Origin: Toxorhynchites rutilus septentrionalis
Taxonomy: Eukaryota > Arthropoda > Insecta > Diptera > Culicidae
Direction: 5' to 3'
Assembly (NCBI RefSeq): GCF_029784135.1
Contig: NC_073745.1
Coordinates: forward strand, 282,569,803-282,633,802
DNA: 64,000 nt
Position 1 is the first letter of the stretch. Every line of letters starts with the position of its first letter. Below the pieces are notes generated by a model that had not been told where the DNA came from, made no database searches, and was given only the letters and a program-made list of their open reading frames with translations. Made by a program: the position numbers and the translations under genes. Of this stretch, positions 1 to 10,640 are shown one piece after another.

Positions 1-1
1 A

Positions 2-415
2 CGTGCACTTGAATCTTGGCAGACAAGTTGGAATGGAAGTGATAAAGGTCGGTGGCTGTATTCTATCATTCCTAAAGTTTCCCTCAAATCATGGTTCAAA
101 GGATATAATTATTCTCGTGATTTCATACGGGTAGTGTGCAGACTAATGTCTAATCATTATTCCTCGAATGCACATCTTTTCCGAATTAATATTAGTGATA
201 GTAACTTATGTGTTTGCGGTATAGGTTATCACGATATTGATCACATTGTGTGGTATTGCTCTGATTTTCAAAATAACAGGTTATCTTTAATAGAAAATTT
301 CCGCGAAAAGGGAATGACACCCTATGTTTCGATCCGCGACGTTCTGGTTACACGCAATCTCGATGCTATTTCGTTGATATATTATTTCCTCAAGTCCATG
401 CACTTTCAAGTATAA
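2..415 (+). CDS. C-terminal end of a non-LTR retrotransposon ORF2 protein (partial)
   Basis: This is the last 137 codons of a retrotransposon polyprotein, open from the window edge to TAA at 413-415 without a break. The part seen lies after the RNase H domain: a basic, Trp-rich linker (GRWLYSIIPK region) followed by a Cys/His cluster of the form C-x-C-x(7)-H-x(3)-H-x(4)-C (residues CVCG...HDIDHIVWYC). This cluster is the usual C-terminal mark of RNase H-bearing insect LINEs and is thought to help nucleic-acid binding. The reverse transcriptase and endonuclease domains would lie upstream, outside the window. No frameshift is visible in this part, so the copy may be younger than the other LINEs here, although its 3' UTR is split by a transposon. 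Confidence 0.65.
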   Translation, partial: RALESWQTSWNGSDKGRWLYSIIPKVSLKSWFKGYNYSRDFIRVVCRLMSNHYSSNAHLFRINISDSNLCVCGIGYHDIDHIVWYCSDFQNNRLSLIENFREKGMTPYVSIRDVLVTRNLDAISLIYYFLKSMHFQV

Positions 416-753
416 GTATGTGTGTATTTTTTCTGTTATTTTTAATTATCGTTTACATCTCCAACTTTTTTTTGTTTTTTGTTATTAATAATTCTATTAT
501 TTACCAATAATCTATGGTTTTAATGTTTTCATTTTTCTCCAACTATTTCCCTCAGAACTTAAACACATTCAGATTCACGCATTCGCACGCAATCTTCAAG
601 GAGGTGGTTATCTCCATCAAAAAATCCTCAAGAAGAAGCCTCAAATATTATTTTATTATGTATTGTTATATAATTATTTATATTGTATCATTTCTTGAAA
701 AAACTATAGGGTTTTTATGCCTTTTTGAGAAAGAACATTTGCATAGTTCTACT

Positions 754-3519
754 CTAGGTAGTGCGGACTGAATCAGAACGGCTGTCAAAAAAGATCCAAT
801 TGAAATGTCAAAAGAGATCCAACGATCAGGAGTGTTATTTTTCTTATGATAATCAACACTATAAAAGAGGTATTGTTGTCAAGGGCAAAAATAATTAAAA
901 TTATAAAATGACCGAACTACATTTTTCCGTCAATTGTTCAATTAACCATTGCATCTCTGAAAGAGCATCTAAGCCTTTCACTGAGAAACGCATTTTTAAT
1001 GTCCCCTCTCTTTGACATAACGTTTTTTCCGAACGAAATAAAAACAAACGAAGTCAGAGTCACGTAAATGTTTACTCCTGCGATTTGAAAATATTCGATA
1101 AAAAGTGGAAGGAAGAGATGCCAGATGATTTTTGAAAAAAGTCTGTAAAAACATGTGAATGTCTGTTAAAAATGGGGAAAAGTCTGTAAAAGTTTGCAGA
1201 TCTATGGAAATGTCTTTTAACGTTAATTTTCACATATTCATTAATACTTTGTACATCGCGTCAAACCAATATAGTGGTTCTCAGATCTTCGTCAAAAGTT
1301 GTAATTTTGTTCTTTATCGCAAAACATTAGACTCGTATTTTTTTAATTTTTCATTAGGGTGCCCATTTCCATTTTAGGGTGATCCAAAAAATCATTTTTT
1401 CCACTTTTTCCCAAAATGACTTTTTTCAAAAATTTATAACTTTCGAACCACTTAACCGATTTAGATGCTCGACACATCAAATTGAAGCCAATGAGTTTTA
1501 ATTGAGAAATATTGAACTTGCAGATAATATGGATCCTATTTTCGTAATTATTGATTGTAGTCGTTTTTTAATGTTTTCATGGTTTTGGACTAGGGGGCAA
1601 CATATTTTTTTTTATTTTTTCTTGAAAGCTTAGAATTTTTTTTTCATAAAATATCTTGATATCAGATATGCTATTTTTTCGTTTTTGAAATATGATTTTT
1701 CAAAACTAATCGATGGTTCGAAAAACAATTTTCCCCATTTTTCCCATTACAAAAAGTCATAACTTTTGAACTATTGCACCGATTCATATCATCGGTATAT
1801 TAAATTGAAGCTTACGAGTAATTTTTCTTTGAAAAAATATTCCTTCTGCGAAAAAATTGAATTTTTGCTTTTGTAATTATTGTTTGAGTTAGTTTTTCAT
1901 AGTTTTCTCGGTTAAAGATAGGAGCGCTATATTTTTTTATATTTTTTATGGAAAGCTGAGGATTATTTACCTAACATATCTCGATATCAAAGATGCTATA
2001 ATTATCGTTTTTAAGTTATAATTTTGTAGATTTAACATTTAACATATTCATATGTGACTAAACTAGACCTATGCTACTAGAATCCAATCTTCCCGCAAGT
2101 GTGATATTATTGGCTTGGCTTATTGGCTTCTATTTAATATATCGATCATCTAAATCGGTGTATTCAAATTAATCAAATGTTATGATTTTTTGCAGAAAGT
2201 TATTTTTGGACAAAGGGGGAAAAATGATTTTTTGAACCACCGGTGAACTTTGAAAAATCATATCTAAAAAAACGAAAAAATAGCATCTCTGATATCGAGA
2301 TATGTTATGTAAAAATTCCTCAGCTTTCAAGAAAAAAAATAAAAAAATATAGCGCCAAAGTCATAAAAAATGAAAAACGACTAAAATCAATAAATACTAA
2401 AATATAATTATTCTTTTCGCAAGTTAAATATTTTTTAATAAAAGGCTAGGTCATTAGTTTCAATTTTATATGTCGATCATCTAAATCGGTTCAGTGATTC
2501 AAAAGTTATTAATTTTCGTTTGTCATTTTTGGGAAAAAGTGGAAAAAATTGATTTTTCGGACCACTTAATAACTTATGTGTTGTAAGTGTGTTTAAATGT
2601 TTCAACGATCTACATATACATACATACACATACATACGCGTTGTTAATTTTTATAAAATTCATTATTTCTTCGTTGATATATTGGACATCCACCAAGGCT
2701 TGCGGTCTTGTCGTTGATGAAATTTATAAGAAAATGCAGTGTATACCATCCGCCATGCAAGGCTATACAAGTTTTAGATCACCACACGGCCATGAACCAT
2801 GTCTGTGGTAACAATATCGAACAGTAACCCATATTTCCTCATAAGCAGACCCAAAAGCGAATGTAAATTGTTGAAAATAGAATGAAAATTTTTATTCGAT
2901 GTTGTTCAAATACTTAGAAGACATAGTCCTGACCCTAACTTAACTATTTTCAATAAATCTCCTTGCATTTCAGCAAAACAATCTTATCTAGAACAGAAAA
3001 TAATTATCAGAGACAATTTTCGTTCAAGATTTTTCCTTAACTGCATAGAATGCAATTTTTCATTAATTGTTTATAACCGTATGCTCTCTTTCGTCTGCAA
3101 TGATGTCAGGGCAAAAGTACTTATGTGTATGAGTTCCAAACTTTATACACACCAGATGGGCCAACCAGAAAGACTGCCGGGCCGCTGGTTGAGTATCGCT
3201 GGTCTAACGTCATGTGTATTGATATAAACTAAATATAATAACTTTTCTGTATTAAAACTGTGGAAAAATGTCATATGGTGAGTCAAATATTTTTGATGTG
3301 ATGGATAGAGCCTCTTATTTTTCAAAAACCTGTGAAATATTGTTATATCCAAAAAGTCTGAAACAAAAATAGAAAGTGTTTTACAGAAATGTCTGTAAAT
3401 TTACAAACATATTTGTAAATCTGGCATCTCTGGTGGTCTGAGAATTTATTGCAAGAAATCGCTTGAAAACATGCATGAATTTGCTTGAAAATGAAGTAAA
3501 TTGAGTCCGCACCACTTAG
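754..3519. mobile_element. hAT/P-like DNA transposon or large MITE with 8-bp target duplication
   Basis: The ends are inverted repeats: CTAGGTAGTGCGGACTGAAT on the left and CTAAGTGGTGCGGACTCAAT read inward from the right, 17 of 20 matching. Both are flanked by GTTCTACT (746-753, 3520-3527). An 8-bp duplication fits the hAT or P superfamily. No transposase frame is visible inside. The interior is itself composite: GAGATGCCAGAT near 1117 is matched inverted by ATCTGGCATCTC near 3420, and a foldback repeat fills 1354-2576. The element is probably non-autonomous and enlarged by later insertions. Confidence 0.6.
1354..2576. repeat. Foldback repeat family I (GGGTGCCCATTTCCATT type)
   Basis: It begins with GGGTGCCCATTTCCATTTTA and carries inverted modules such as TTTTTCCACTTTTTCCCAAAA on the left and GGGAAAAAGTGGAAAAA near 2532. 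Motifs like 'ATAACTTTTGAAC' and 'GATCATCTAAATCGGT' recur in both orientations. Related copies lie at about 22870-23100, 39590-39800 and 47745-48660. The family identity is not recognised and no coding capacity is seen. Confidence 0.55.
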
Positions 3520-3622
3520 GTTCTACTCACAAGGGCTTTTCCCTATTCACAAACACGGCTCATTGATGCTTAACGTTGCTGAGCCAATTGAAAATAAATG
3601 ATTAAAAAAAATACAGTCAAAT

Positions 3623-4440
3623 ATAAGTCACAATCATTTGAATTCTCGAGCGCAAATCAACTAATGTCTCCAAGAGACAATATGTGTTCAGACCGCTGGA
3701 AGTTCTCCAGAATTTGAAGTAAAAGTTGCCTTGTTGAATTCATTCTATATGCTTGTTGATTTATGCTTGAAAAGTTTGAAGCAAAGCAAGTGAATGACCC
3801 GACGCGAAAGTTTCCGTTGATTACGAAGCCCTAAGGAATACGAGTGACACGGTTGAAAAAGCAAGCGAATGACACTAAGACAAAAACTCTACTTCTTCCG
3901 ACGATATTTTTATCCAATAGTCAGAATTTCATGGAAACAGTATCTCAAAAATCCACGTGTGCTATCATACTGAAATGTCTTCACATATTTCATAATGTCT
4001 TCAATATGTCTTCACAGTAAGTCAAATGTCTTCAAAATGAAGACGTGTCTTCAAACCTGGCATCCCTGCGTCCAAGTCACAAAGATTCGCGTGTCAAACG
4101 CTTGTATCATTGAGTGATGTCACTTAACAAGTTCCCATCTGCACCACCTTAATAACATAGATATTGGTTTATATCTAAACCAAGGCGCGTAGAAGTATAT
4201 TCTAAGGTGGGCCAACTTGCTAAAACCACTCTTCAGCCATCTTGGAAGTCTACTGTGTTTTGTTTGTAAACAAAACGTGTGTTTTGTTTGTAAACAAAAC
4301 ACAATACGCTTGTGCCCAAGCCCGCTCGTGATCAGTCTGTCTCTTTCACACTTCAAGGAAAAAATTCCCCTTCTGCTTTCTTCCGTACTGTTTTCATATA
4401 CCGCTCCCCTAACCAACTTAGTGACGAAACGGCCTCACCT
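3623..4440. other. Non-coding stretch, no gene seen
   Basis: Nothing gene-like is supported here. 3975-4065 holds a cluster of short GTCTTCA repeats ending in CTGGCATCCCTG, resembling the right end of the GATGCCAGAT repeat at 3350-3433. A pair of near-palindromes lies at 4257-4300. Confidence 0.4.
4257..4300. repeat. Two tandem 20-bp near-palindromes containing forkhead-like sites
   Basis: GTTTTGTTTGTAAACAAAAC occurs at 4257-4276 and again identically at 4281-4300. Each copy is almost its own reverse complement and contains GTAAACA, which matches the forkhead-factor consensus. The pair could be a regulatory site or a transposon remnant. Confidence 0.5.
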
Positions 4441-4743
4441 AGTACCATAGACCCGTCTTGATCTAAACAAAGTCCTATTATTTGACGTTTCGTTTTGCGG
4501 CTTTTATTCTCATCAAACACATCCAATGACAACACACACGAGAATGCGCGCGCAAACATGTGTGCACTTTTTGTGCTTTTATTTTTCTTTTGTGCGCTCT
4601 TTCTCTCTCAGCACACTACATGAAACACGATGGCAATCGCGCCTCTTCGCAACATTCTTCGGCTGTGCCCGTAATAATAAAAGAAACAAGTGCATCCAAA
4701 TCCACACGGCGCGATGCTACCGATAATGTAGAAAAGCACCATT

Positions 4744-5395
4744 CAGTCTTTAGTTACCAGTACCGACGGTCGAACGTTTTTGTGTAGTCGCTTGTAACGT
4801 TCGCGAACTTTTTTTTTCTTCTCTCCTCCGATACTGTTGATATTGAGAGTGATTAAACAGAACAGGAGCAAAACAGCAGCGGTAGCAACAGAAGAAGATA
4901 CAGCATTTCGGTGTTTCCGCTTCTACTGGGTTTGTGAAGAATACTATTCCACGACGACAAAAGTAGAAGTTTTGCTTTTCCGGTGTTCTGTGTCTAGTTG
5001 TGTAGTGAGTGAAGTGACGAAGATCTTCCGTTGCTTTATGTGAAAGGGTAAAGGATATATACATAACCACGGAATGTTCCACTGATACAATTGTGTGTGA
5101 CGAAGCAAAACAGAATCTCGTCGCGTGTGGCCGAGTTCTGTTTGATTGAAAAATCTGGAAGAAATTTGCCAACAGTGTTCGAAGTTGTGCAATAAATTTA
5201 AGTGTCTAAAATAAGTGTGTTTGCAAATCAAATTACGGTGAATATCTATTTCGTCCCGGAAGATTTGGTTTCGCTCGTTGTCAGCTTTAAGATTGATCGA
5301 CATTCCTATTGGAAAAAGGACATCATTTTGTAAGTTCCAGCGGAGCCGCGGAGTATTGGTGTTTGTGCAACAAGCGGAAATCATCGCGAATACAG
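4744..5395 (+). promoter_or_regulatory. Candidate core promoter and non-coding first exon
   Basis: TTCAGTCTT at 4742-4750 matches the arthropod initiator TCAGTY, with the presumed start A at 4745. GGTCGAACG follows about 24-31 bases downstream, roughly where DPE/MTE-type elements lie, though the spacing is not a strict match. No TATA box is obvious at -30. The next 650 bases are unique, CpG-containing, stop-rich and look like 5' UTR. They end at ACAG|GTTTGT, a plausible splice donor (intron from 5396). No protein is encoded. Transcription has not been shown. Confidence 0.35.
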
Positions 5396-6310
5396 GTTTG
5401 TCTCTCATTGCTTGTTCTGTGCGCTATCGTGAAATTACCTGGGCAGAATCAGGTTAATCGTTCGTAATACTGCGGAACAATAGCGCCATAATGACTAGAG
5501 AAAGTAAGCAGCAGGAATGTAGCACATATTTCCGACATTCTAGTTGTTTTTAATGACCTAATGTGTGAGAACTTTTGTGCTCTTTATTAGTTGTATACAC
5601 CTAGTTCTGTTCGCTTCGTGAAAGTGTGTGCGTTGGTTCGACTGCTTGCAAATTTACGCGCCTTGTATTGGTGAAGAGAAAGACTGTCGCGCTGTTGTCT
5701 GTCAGTAGAACAAACGTGGGAACGGTGTTTTTGTTGTGTACTTTAGACGGTCAAAATATAGCTGTTTCGTCAATTTCAAAAATTGTATGCATGAAATTTC
5801 CTCGTTCGTTCATTACTTATTTTTCTAAATTTCATTCGCAACCAGCCCTCTTAAAGTGATTTATTTGTGAGTGATGGAAGCCGAAAAACGTTGTATTTTA
5901 ACAAATTTTAAAAGTATTTTCGCGACCCGTCAACTCCTTCACTCTATATTCACTACATTATCAAAAAAACGGCTTAGAAACATGCACCCGTTTACTCGAA
6001 AAATAACTTCATGTTATGGTAGACTGCAAACGAATTGAACAAACGACGATACAATTTGTACTAATTTGTCACAAATTAGTCAGAGGCCACAATTTTATGG
6101 TGACAATACCTTTTGCCATTTCCTGAGATCGTTCGCACTACGATAAAATGATCTCATTTCCGTCCAAACGTCCAAACGACATCCGCTAGTTTTCAATGGA
6201 CGATTACAAATAAATGCACAAATTCGAAAGGACTTCTGTCTATTGGAGTAAATTGCATAATTCTTCATTCACCCTATTTCTGTATATTCTTTCCGTGATT
6301 TTTATTAAAA
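5396..6310 (+). other. Candidate intron start, unique sequence
   Basis: No repeat copy is recognised. A second donor-like site, GAAA|GTAAGC, lies at about 5502, just after an ATG at 5490 (ATGACTAGAGAA), so the first coding exon could start there instead. This is weak evidence. Beyond about 5.9 kb the DNA becomes AT-rich and featureless. Confidence 0.25.
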
Positions 6311-7110
6311 TACAGGTCGGACTCGATTGAACGGAGTATTGATTTTTTTCACTCCGAATAATCGAAAAAAAAACAATTTATCCAGATTCTCTCAGGAGGT
6401 GATAGACGATCATATTTGATGAAAAAAATCCTCCTACGCATATGTTCGAATTTCAACAATGACAGAGTTATAGAACTTTTTTTTTGGTTCGGACTCTGTT
6501 GCCTCAAACTGGCTCTACATTGAAAAGTACGCTACGGAAGACGATTCTGATGCTTTCATTTGAAAGATGAGAAAATTTAGTACAGGATATAGTAGTGGAA
6601 CAACTAAATTAACTAAATTTTTATAACATTTTGGAAGTGAAACAATTAAAAGTTAATAATTTTTAATGTGTTATTATTAATTTTATCCTAAAAACTAGAT
6701 TGTTTCTATCAATTTAAAGAAGTTCTTTAATCGCTCCACAATTTGTTCTTTGACGCACAACTTCCATCTTTCTTAATTTGGCTGCAATATCCATAAACAA
6801 TTCCTGGTGAAAATTCAAGCAAAATATTCAAAAATCACGATTTTTACCCCACTGTACATGTAATAGCCACTTAAACTTCATATTAACGTTTAAAGGTTAC
6901 ATTTTTTATGAAATAAGCCATTTTTGAAATATAAAAAACAGGAAGTGGGTTATATCTATGGTATAACCGCAAGGGTGACGTAGGACTATCGTTGATTTAG
7001 AGATCATTTGTATGAAGTTGAATCTGAACTCATTCTGAATGAATGAATATTTGGAGAACTTCGAAAACGAGAGCGTTACGTTGGAGGCACAAGGTTTTAT
7101 GCATCCAATA

Positions 7111-8100
7111 TTGGATACGGAAATATCCTACTGATGGGGAAGAATAATCTTTAGAAGCTATCCTGTTGATTGCGATTGATTGAAAAACCACAAAACCAAA
7201 TGTATTTGGTCACAGTGTTACATGGATAGAAAACATTCAATTAAACTCTTTCACATGAATATATTTTGAAAATTCCCAAAGGAACTGGCAGATTATTTTC
7301 CAGCAATGATTAGATATTTCCGGAACTTTCTCGATGCTGAATGGCATCCTAACGGAAAGAGTTCTGCGCGTGTATGTGTCGATCCTTCGCCGTCCACCTC
7401 CTCCAGCACATTAGGCAACGATGTTGTCTTGTCGATGTCCTCACGAAAAATGAATGTGTCTCACCACCAGAATATCGCTTAAGTATGCTTTTTGTGTGTG
7501 ATTGAATCGAGAGAAGGTGTGGTTTACGATGGCAATTTGGAAGGCAAACTAGAGGGGAATGAACTCTCTGAGCTCGGAACTTTCGGCGACTGAGCAATAA
7601 TCGATTGCGGGCGCATACAATATTGGATACGGAAATATCCTACTGATGGGGAAGAATAATCTTCTGAAGCTATCCTGTTAATTGCGATTGATTGAAAAAC
7701 CACAAAACCAAATGTATTTGGTCACAGTGTTACATGGATAGAAAACATTCAATTAAACTCTTTCACATGAATATATTTTGAAAATTCCCAAAGGAACTGG
7801 CAGATTATTTTCAGTAACGATTAGATATTTCCACATTTTCCTCGATACTGTAAGCCCACCAGTGGTTAATGCCAACTCGATAACCACCTGTTAATAGCAC
7901 TTGATTGAAACATATTTGGTCACAGTGTTACATGGATAGAAAACATTCAATTAAACTCTTTCACATGAATATATTTTGAAAATTCCCAAAGGAACTGGCA
8001 GATTATTTTCAGTAACGATTAGATATTTCCACATTTTCCTCGATACTGGAAGCCCACCAGTGATTAATGCCAACTCGATAACCACCTGTTAATAGCCGCG
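7111..8100 (+). repeat. Internal direct repeats of family B copy 1
   Basis: A block of about 190 bp beginning GGATACGGAAATATCCTACT at 7111 recurs at 7626 and, shortened, from about 7916. Each block contains CATTCAATTAAACTCTTTCA and AAAGGAACTGGCAGATTATT. The duplication enlarges this copy relative to family members without it. Confidence 0.7.
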
Positions 8101-8289
8101 CGTGTATGTGTGTATAGCGATGTCTTCCCAGGGAACCGTTTGTGGCATCACTCTCCTCCTGATAGATTCCCTTCTGGCCTAGGGTGCACAAACAGGTTCT
8201 TGGTGACTCCGTTCATCCGCGCTTTCATGATAAATAAAGAGCTTCACCGCAACAGCGACAACATGCTCCAATCGCTGTTCAATTAGAAC

Positions 8290-8330
8290 TGAGTGGATTT
8301 CTGAGCGCCGATCACTTATATACCGATTGG
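8290..8330 (-). promoter_or_regulatory. TATA/initiator core promoter inside family B copy 1
   Basis: On the minus strand the order is CCAAT (8330-8326), TATATAAG starting at 8322, and an initiator CTCAGTT with its A at 8290. The first T of the TATA box is exactly at -32. The same arrangement occurs in the inverted copy at 10098-10130, and a decayed form occurs in copy 2 near 21126-21093. It would drive transcription leftward through the element. Function is inferred from motif and spacing only. Confidence 0.5.
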
Positions 8331-8640
8331 TGATTTCAATAGCCTGTTTTGAAAGCAATTTTAAGACTATTGAAACAAGTTTTTGGATCAAAAAGTAACA
8401 AGTATATAATGCGTAGACATTTTATCTTTCGAATGAAGTGTTTATCATACCATTTCGTTCAGTTGTTTAGGAGCTATTAACGCTCAAAATCTCGGTCTCC
8501 GGCGTAACGCTTTCGTTTTCGAAACTTTGATTTTACACCCCGGTATAGAAATGAAAGACGTAGTCCTACGTCAAAAAAATCCAAACTGAATATAATCGAA
8601 TCACATATAATCGAGTCTGTATATAAACGAGTCCGACCTG

Positions 8641-9530
8641 TACTGTATTCTATTAGTCAAATAAATTCATTTAATACCAATATTGAGGGGATTGCAAAAA
8701 ATTCATAGTCGACCATTTTGTGGCGGCGACCTTTTCGAATTTATGTTGTTCATATTGTAGTGTATTCTCCAAATCAAGCTTGGCGGCGGCCAAATTGAAT
8801 TTTTCAAGATCATGGAATACGCAGTTTTATAATGACAGTGGAATTAAATGTATGTTCCAAATTTAAGATCAATCATTCAACAGGAACGGGGTCAATTTTC
8901 TATTGATGTGGGACAACCCAACAAACATTCAAACATGCATAGTAACAGATCATGCTGAATGAAACCATTCAAAAAGTAATTAGTTGTTTGGGGACTGCGG
9001 CCATCATGAAATTAGATTTTTCATTATATGTCACGTTCTCCTAGTCGAGAACATTCTTTTGATTCATTTTTGGGCATTTTTCATAAATAACTGTTTCATT
9101 TGATACCCATATTGATGGGGTTCTGAGAATCTAGGTAATCCGCCATTTTGTAGTGGCCGCCATCTTAGATTTGCATTTTTCATAAACAACTGTATTCTAC
9201 TAGTCAAGCCTTTCATTATACACCCATATTGATGGGGTTCTGAGAAAATATCTAATCTGCCATTTTGTAGTGGCCGCCATCTTAGATTTGCATTTCTCAT
9301 AAATAACTGTATTCTACTTGTCAAGCCCTTCATTTGATGCCATATTGATGGTGTTGTGAAAAAATATATATGGCGCCATCTTGCGGTGGCGGCCATTTTG
9401 GGTTTTGCATTTTTCATAAATAACTGTGTTCTACTAGCCAAGCTCTTTCCTTTGATACTCATATTGATGGAGTTCTGAGAAAATATGTAATCCGCCATTT
9501 TGTAGTGGCCTCCCAGTGGTCGGATAATCG
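8641..9530. repeat. Minisatellite family G (about 120-bp units)
   Basis: Degenerate tandem units contain 'CCATATTGATGGGG', 'CCGCCATTTTGTAGTGGCC', 'TTGCATTTTTCATAAATAACTG' split across the unit, and 'TCTACTAGTCAAGC'. At least four clear units lie between 9060 and 9530, with a more diverged part before. The same family, inverted, occurs at 55020-55930. The long minus-strand frame across it is a by-product of the repeat. Confidence 0.7.
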
Positions 9531-9780
9531 AGTCTAAAATTCCGAATAAAAGAATCCCGGATAATCGAGTCCGACCTGTAGTAACAAATTTTTGGAACAA
9601 ATACTACAGTGTGTTCCAGATTAGGTGTCACTAAAATGAACTGTGATTGTGTCAAAACAAAAAAACCACTTGTATTAATTTATTTTTTTATTGAAATGAC
9701 GCATAATAGAAATAGCTTTGCCCAAAACGTTTTGTGGATCTGGTACGCCTGGCGCACACTGCATACTGAGGGACAGTGTT

Positions 9781-9841
9781 TTTTTTATCCCATTTATTTA
9801 TTTATCAGGCTCATTAGCATTTTATCTGTAACAGAGCCGGG
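9781..9841 (-). mobile_element. 3' tail fragment of SINE type 1
   Basis: The reverse complement reads CCCGGCTCTGTTACAG, then TAAAATGCTAATGAGCCTG and an AAATAAATAAATGGGATAAAA tail split by small changes. This matches the 3' end of the complete SINE at 21251-21732. It directly abuts family B copy 3. Confidence 0.65.
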
Positions 9842-10089
9842 TTTTGACGTAGGACTACGTCTTTCATTTCTATACTGGGGTGTAAGTTCAAAATTTCGAA
9901 AACGAAAGCTTTACGCCCGAGAACGAGATTTTGAGCGTTAATAGCTCCTAAACAACTGAACGAAATGGTATGATAAACACTTCATTCGAAAGATAAAATG
10001 TCTACGCGTTATATGCTTGTTGCTTTTTGATCCAAAAACTTGTTTCAATAGCCCTAAAATTGCTTTCAAAACAGGCTATTGAAATCATA

Positions 10090-10133
10090 CCAATCGGTAT
10101 ATAAGCGAGTGCCGCTCGGAAATCCACTCAGTT
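10090..10133 (+). promoter_or_regulatory. TATA/initiator core promoter inside family B copy 3
   Basis: CCAAT at 10090-10094, TATATAAG at 10098-10105 and CACTCAGTT with A at 10130 give a TATA box at -32. This repeats the spacing of the promoter in copy 1. Transcription would run into the minisatellite. Activity is unproven. Confidence 0.5.
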
Positions 10134-10189
10134 ACGATTGCGCAACGATTCAGGTACGATCGCTGGAATGGATGGATGTTTCCCTAACA

Positions 10190-10640
10190 CAGAGTTCAAA
10201 ACCATGGAGCCTGTGGAAATCTGCATAGCAAATTAGATGTAAGCTGTGGGTGCTTTTGTTTTCGCTTGCGTTTCTGGAAATTGGAATGTTTCCCTAAAAC
10301 AGATTTCAAAACCATGGAGCCTGAGGAAATCGACATTGCAAAATTGATGCATGCTGCGGGTGCTTTTATGCTCGCTTGCGTTTCTGGAAATCGGAATGTT
10401 TCTCTAACACAGACTTCAAAACCATGGAGCCTGTGGTAATCGGCATAGAAATTTAGATGCAAGCAGTGGGAACTTTCGTACTCGTTTGCGTTTTTGCAAA
10501 TTGGAATGTTTTCCTAACACAGACTTCAAACCCATGAAGCCTGATGAAAGGTGCAAACTACGAGTACTTTTGTACTCGCTTGTATTTTTGCAAACCGGAA
10601 TGTGTTTTCCCAATACAGATTCCGAAACCAAGAAGTTGGG
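10190..10640 (+). repeat. 110-bp minisatellite in family B copy 3
   Basis: Four units at 110-bp spacing are marked by TTCAAAACCATGGAGCCTG-type sequence at about 10195, 10305, 10415 and 10525. A partial fifth lies about 96 bp further. Each unit includes GGAATGTTTCCCTAACACAG and GCTTTTGTTTTCGCTTGCGT-like sequence. It is related to the 95-bp units at 28690, 29823 and 46700. Confidence 0.75.

Larger units (their letters stand above)
1..3622 (+). mobile_element. 3' end of a non-LTR retrotransposon, split by a DNA transposon
   Basis: An open frame enters from the window edge and ends at 415. An AT-rich 3' UTR follows to about 753. The element resumes at 3528 after a 2.8-kb insertion and ends near 3622 in an A-rich tail (AAATAAATGATTAAAAAAAA). 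The insertion is marked by an 8-bp duplication GTTCTACT at 746-753 and 3520-3527. The 5' part lies outside the window. The 3' tail and the cysteine/histidine motif of the protein end place it among RNase H-type LINEs (I/LOA/R1 group). The clade is inference. Confidence 0.65.
6944..8576 (+). mobile_element. Family B element, copy 1
   Basis: It starts with AGTGGGTTATATCTATGGTA, which includes a hairpin-forming GGTTATATC/GATATAACC-type palindrome. GTTGACGTAGGACT-type sequence follows about 30 bp in, and it ends in GACGTAGTCCTACGTCAAAA. The two GACGTAG segments are inverted relative to each other. Related copies are at 9842-11113 (inverted), 19951-22584 and from 45486. No protein is encoded. The element is non-autonomous and its superfamily is uncertain; the Helentron-like alternative is discussed under findings. 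Confidence 0.6.
6313..9578. mobile_element. pogo/Tigger-like element (TA target, CAGGTCGGACTCGATT ends)
   Basis: The left end reads CAGGTCGGACTCGATT from 6313 and the right end is its complement, ending at 9578. Both are flanked by TA (6311-6312, 9579-9580), as in the Tc1/mariner/pogo superfamily. The repeated 'GATTATCCGG' motif in the right end is typical of Tigger/pogo termini. A second right-type end, CGAGTCCGACCTG, closes at 8640 and is also followed by TA. The element may therefore be a 6313-8640 copy next to, or inside, a longer relative. No transposase frame is visible. Family B copy 1 is nested inside, and 8641-9530 is a minisatellite. Confidence 0.6.

Noticed and set aside
4750..5408. 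140- and 154-codon minus-strand frames over the candidate first exon
   Set aside because: They lack recognisable domains and overlap each other in different frames. The plus strand looks like UTR.
9064..9600. 178-codon minus-strand frame
   Set aside because: It is a tandem translation of family G minisatellite units with no domain features.
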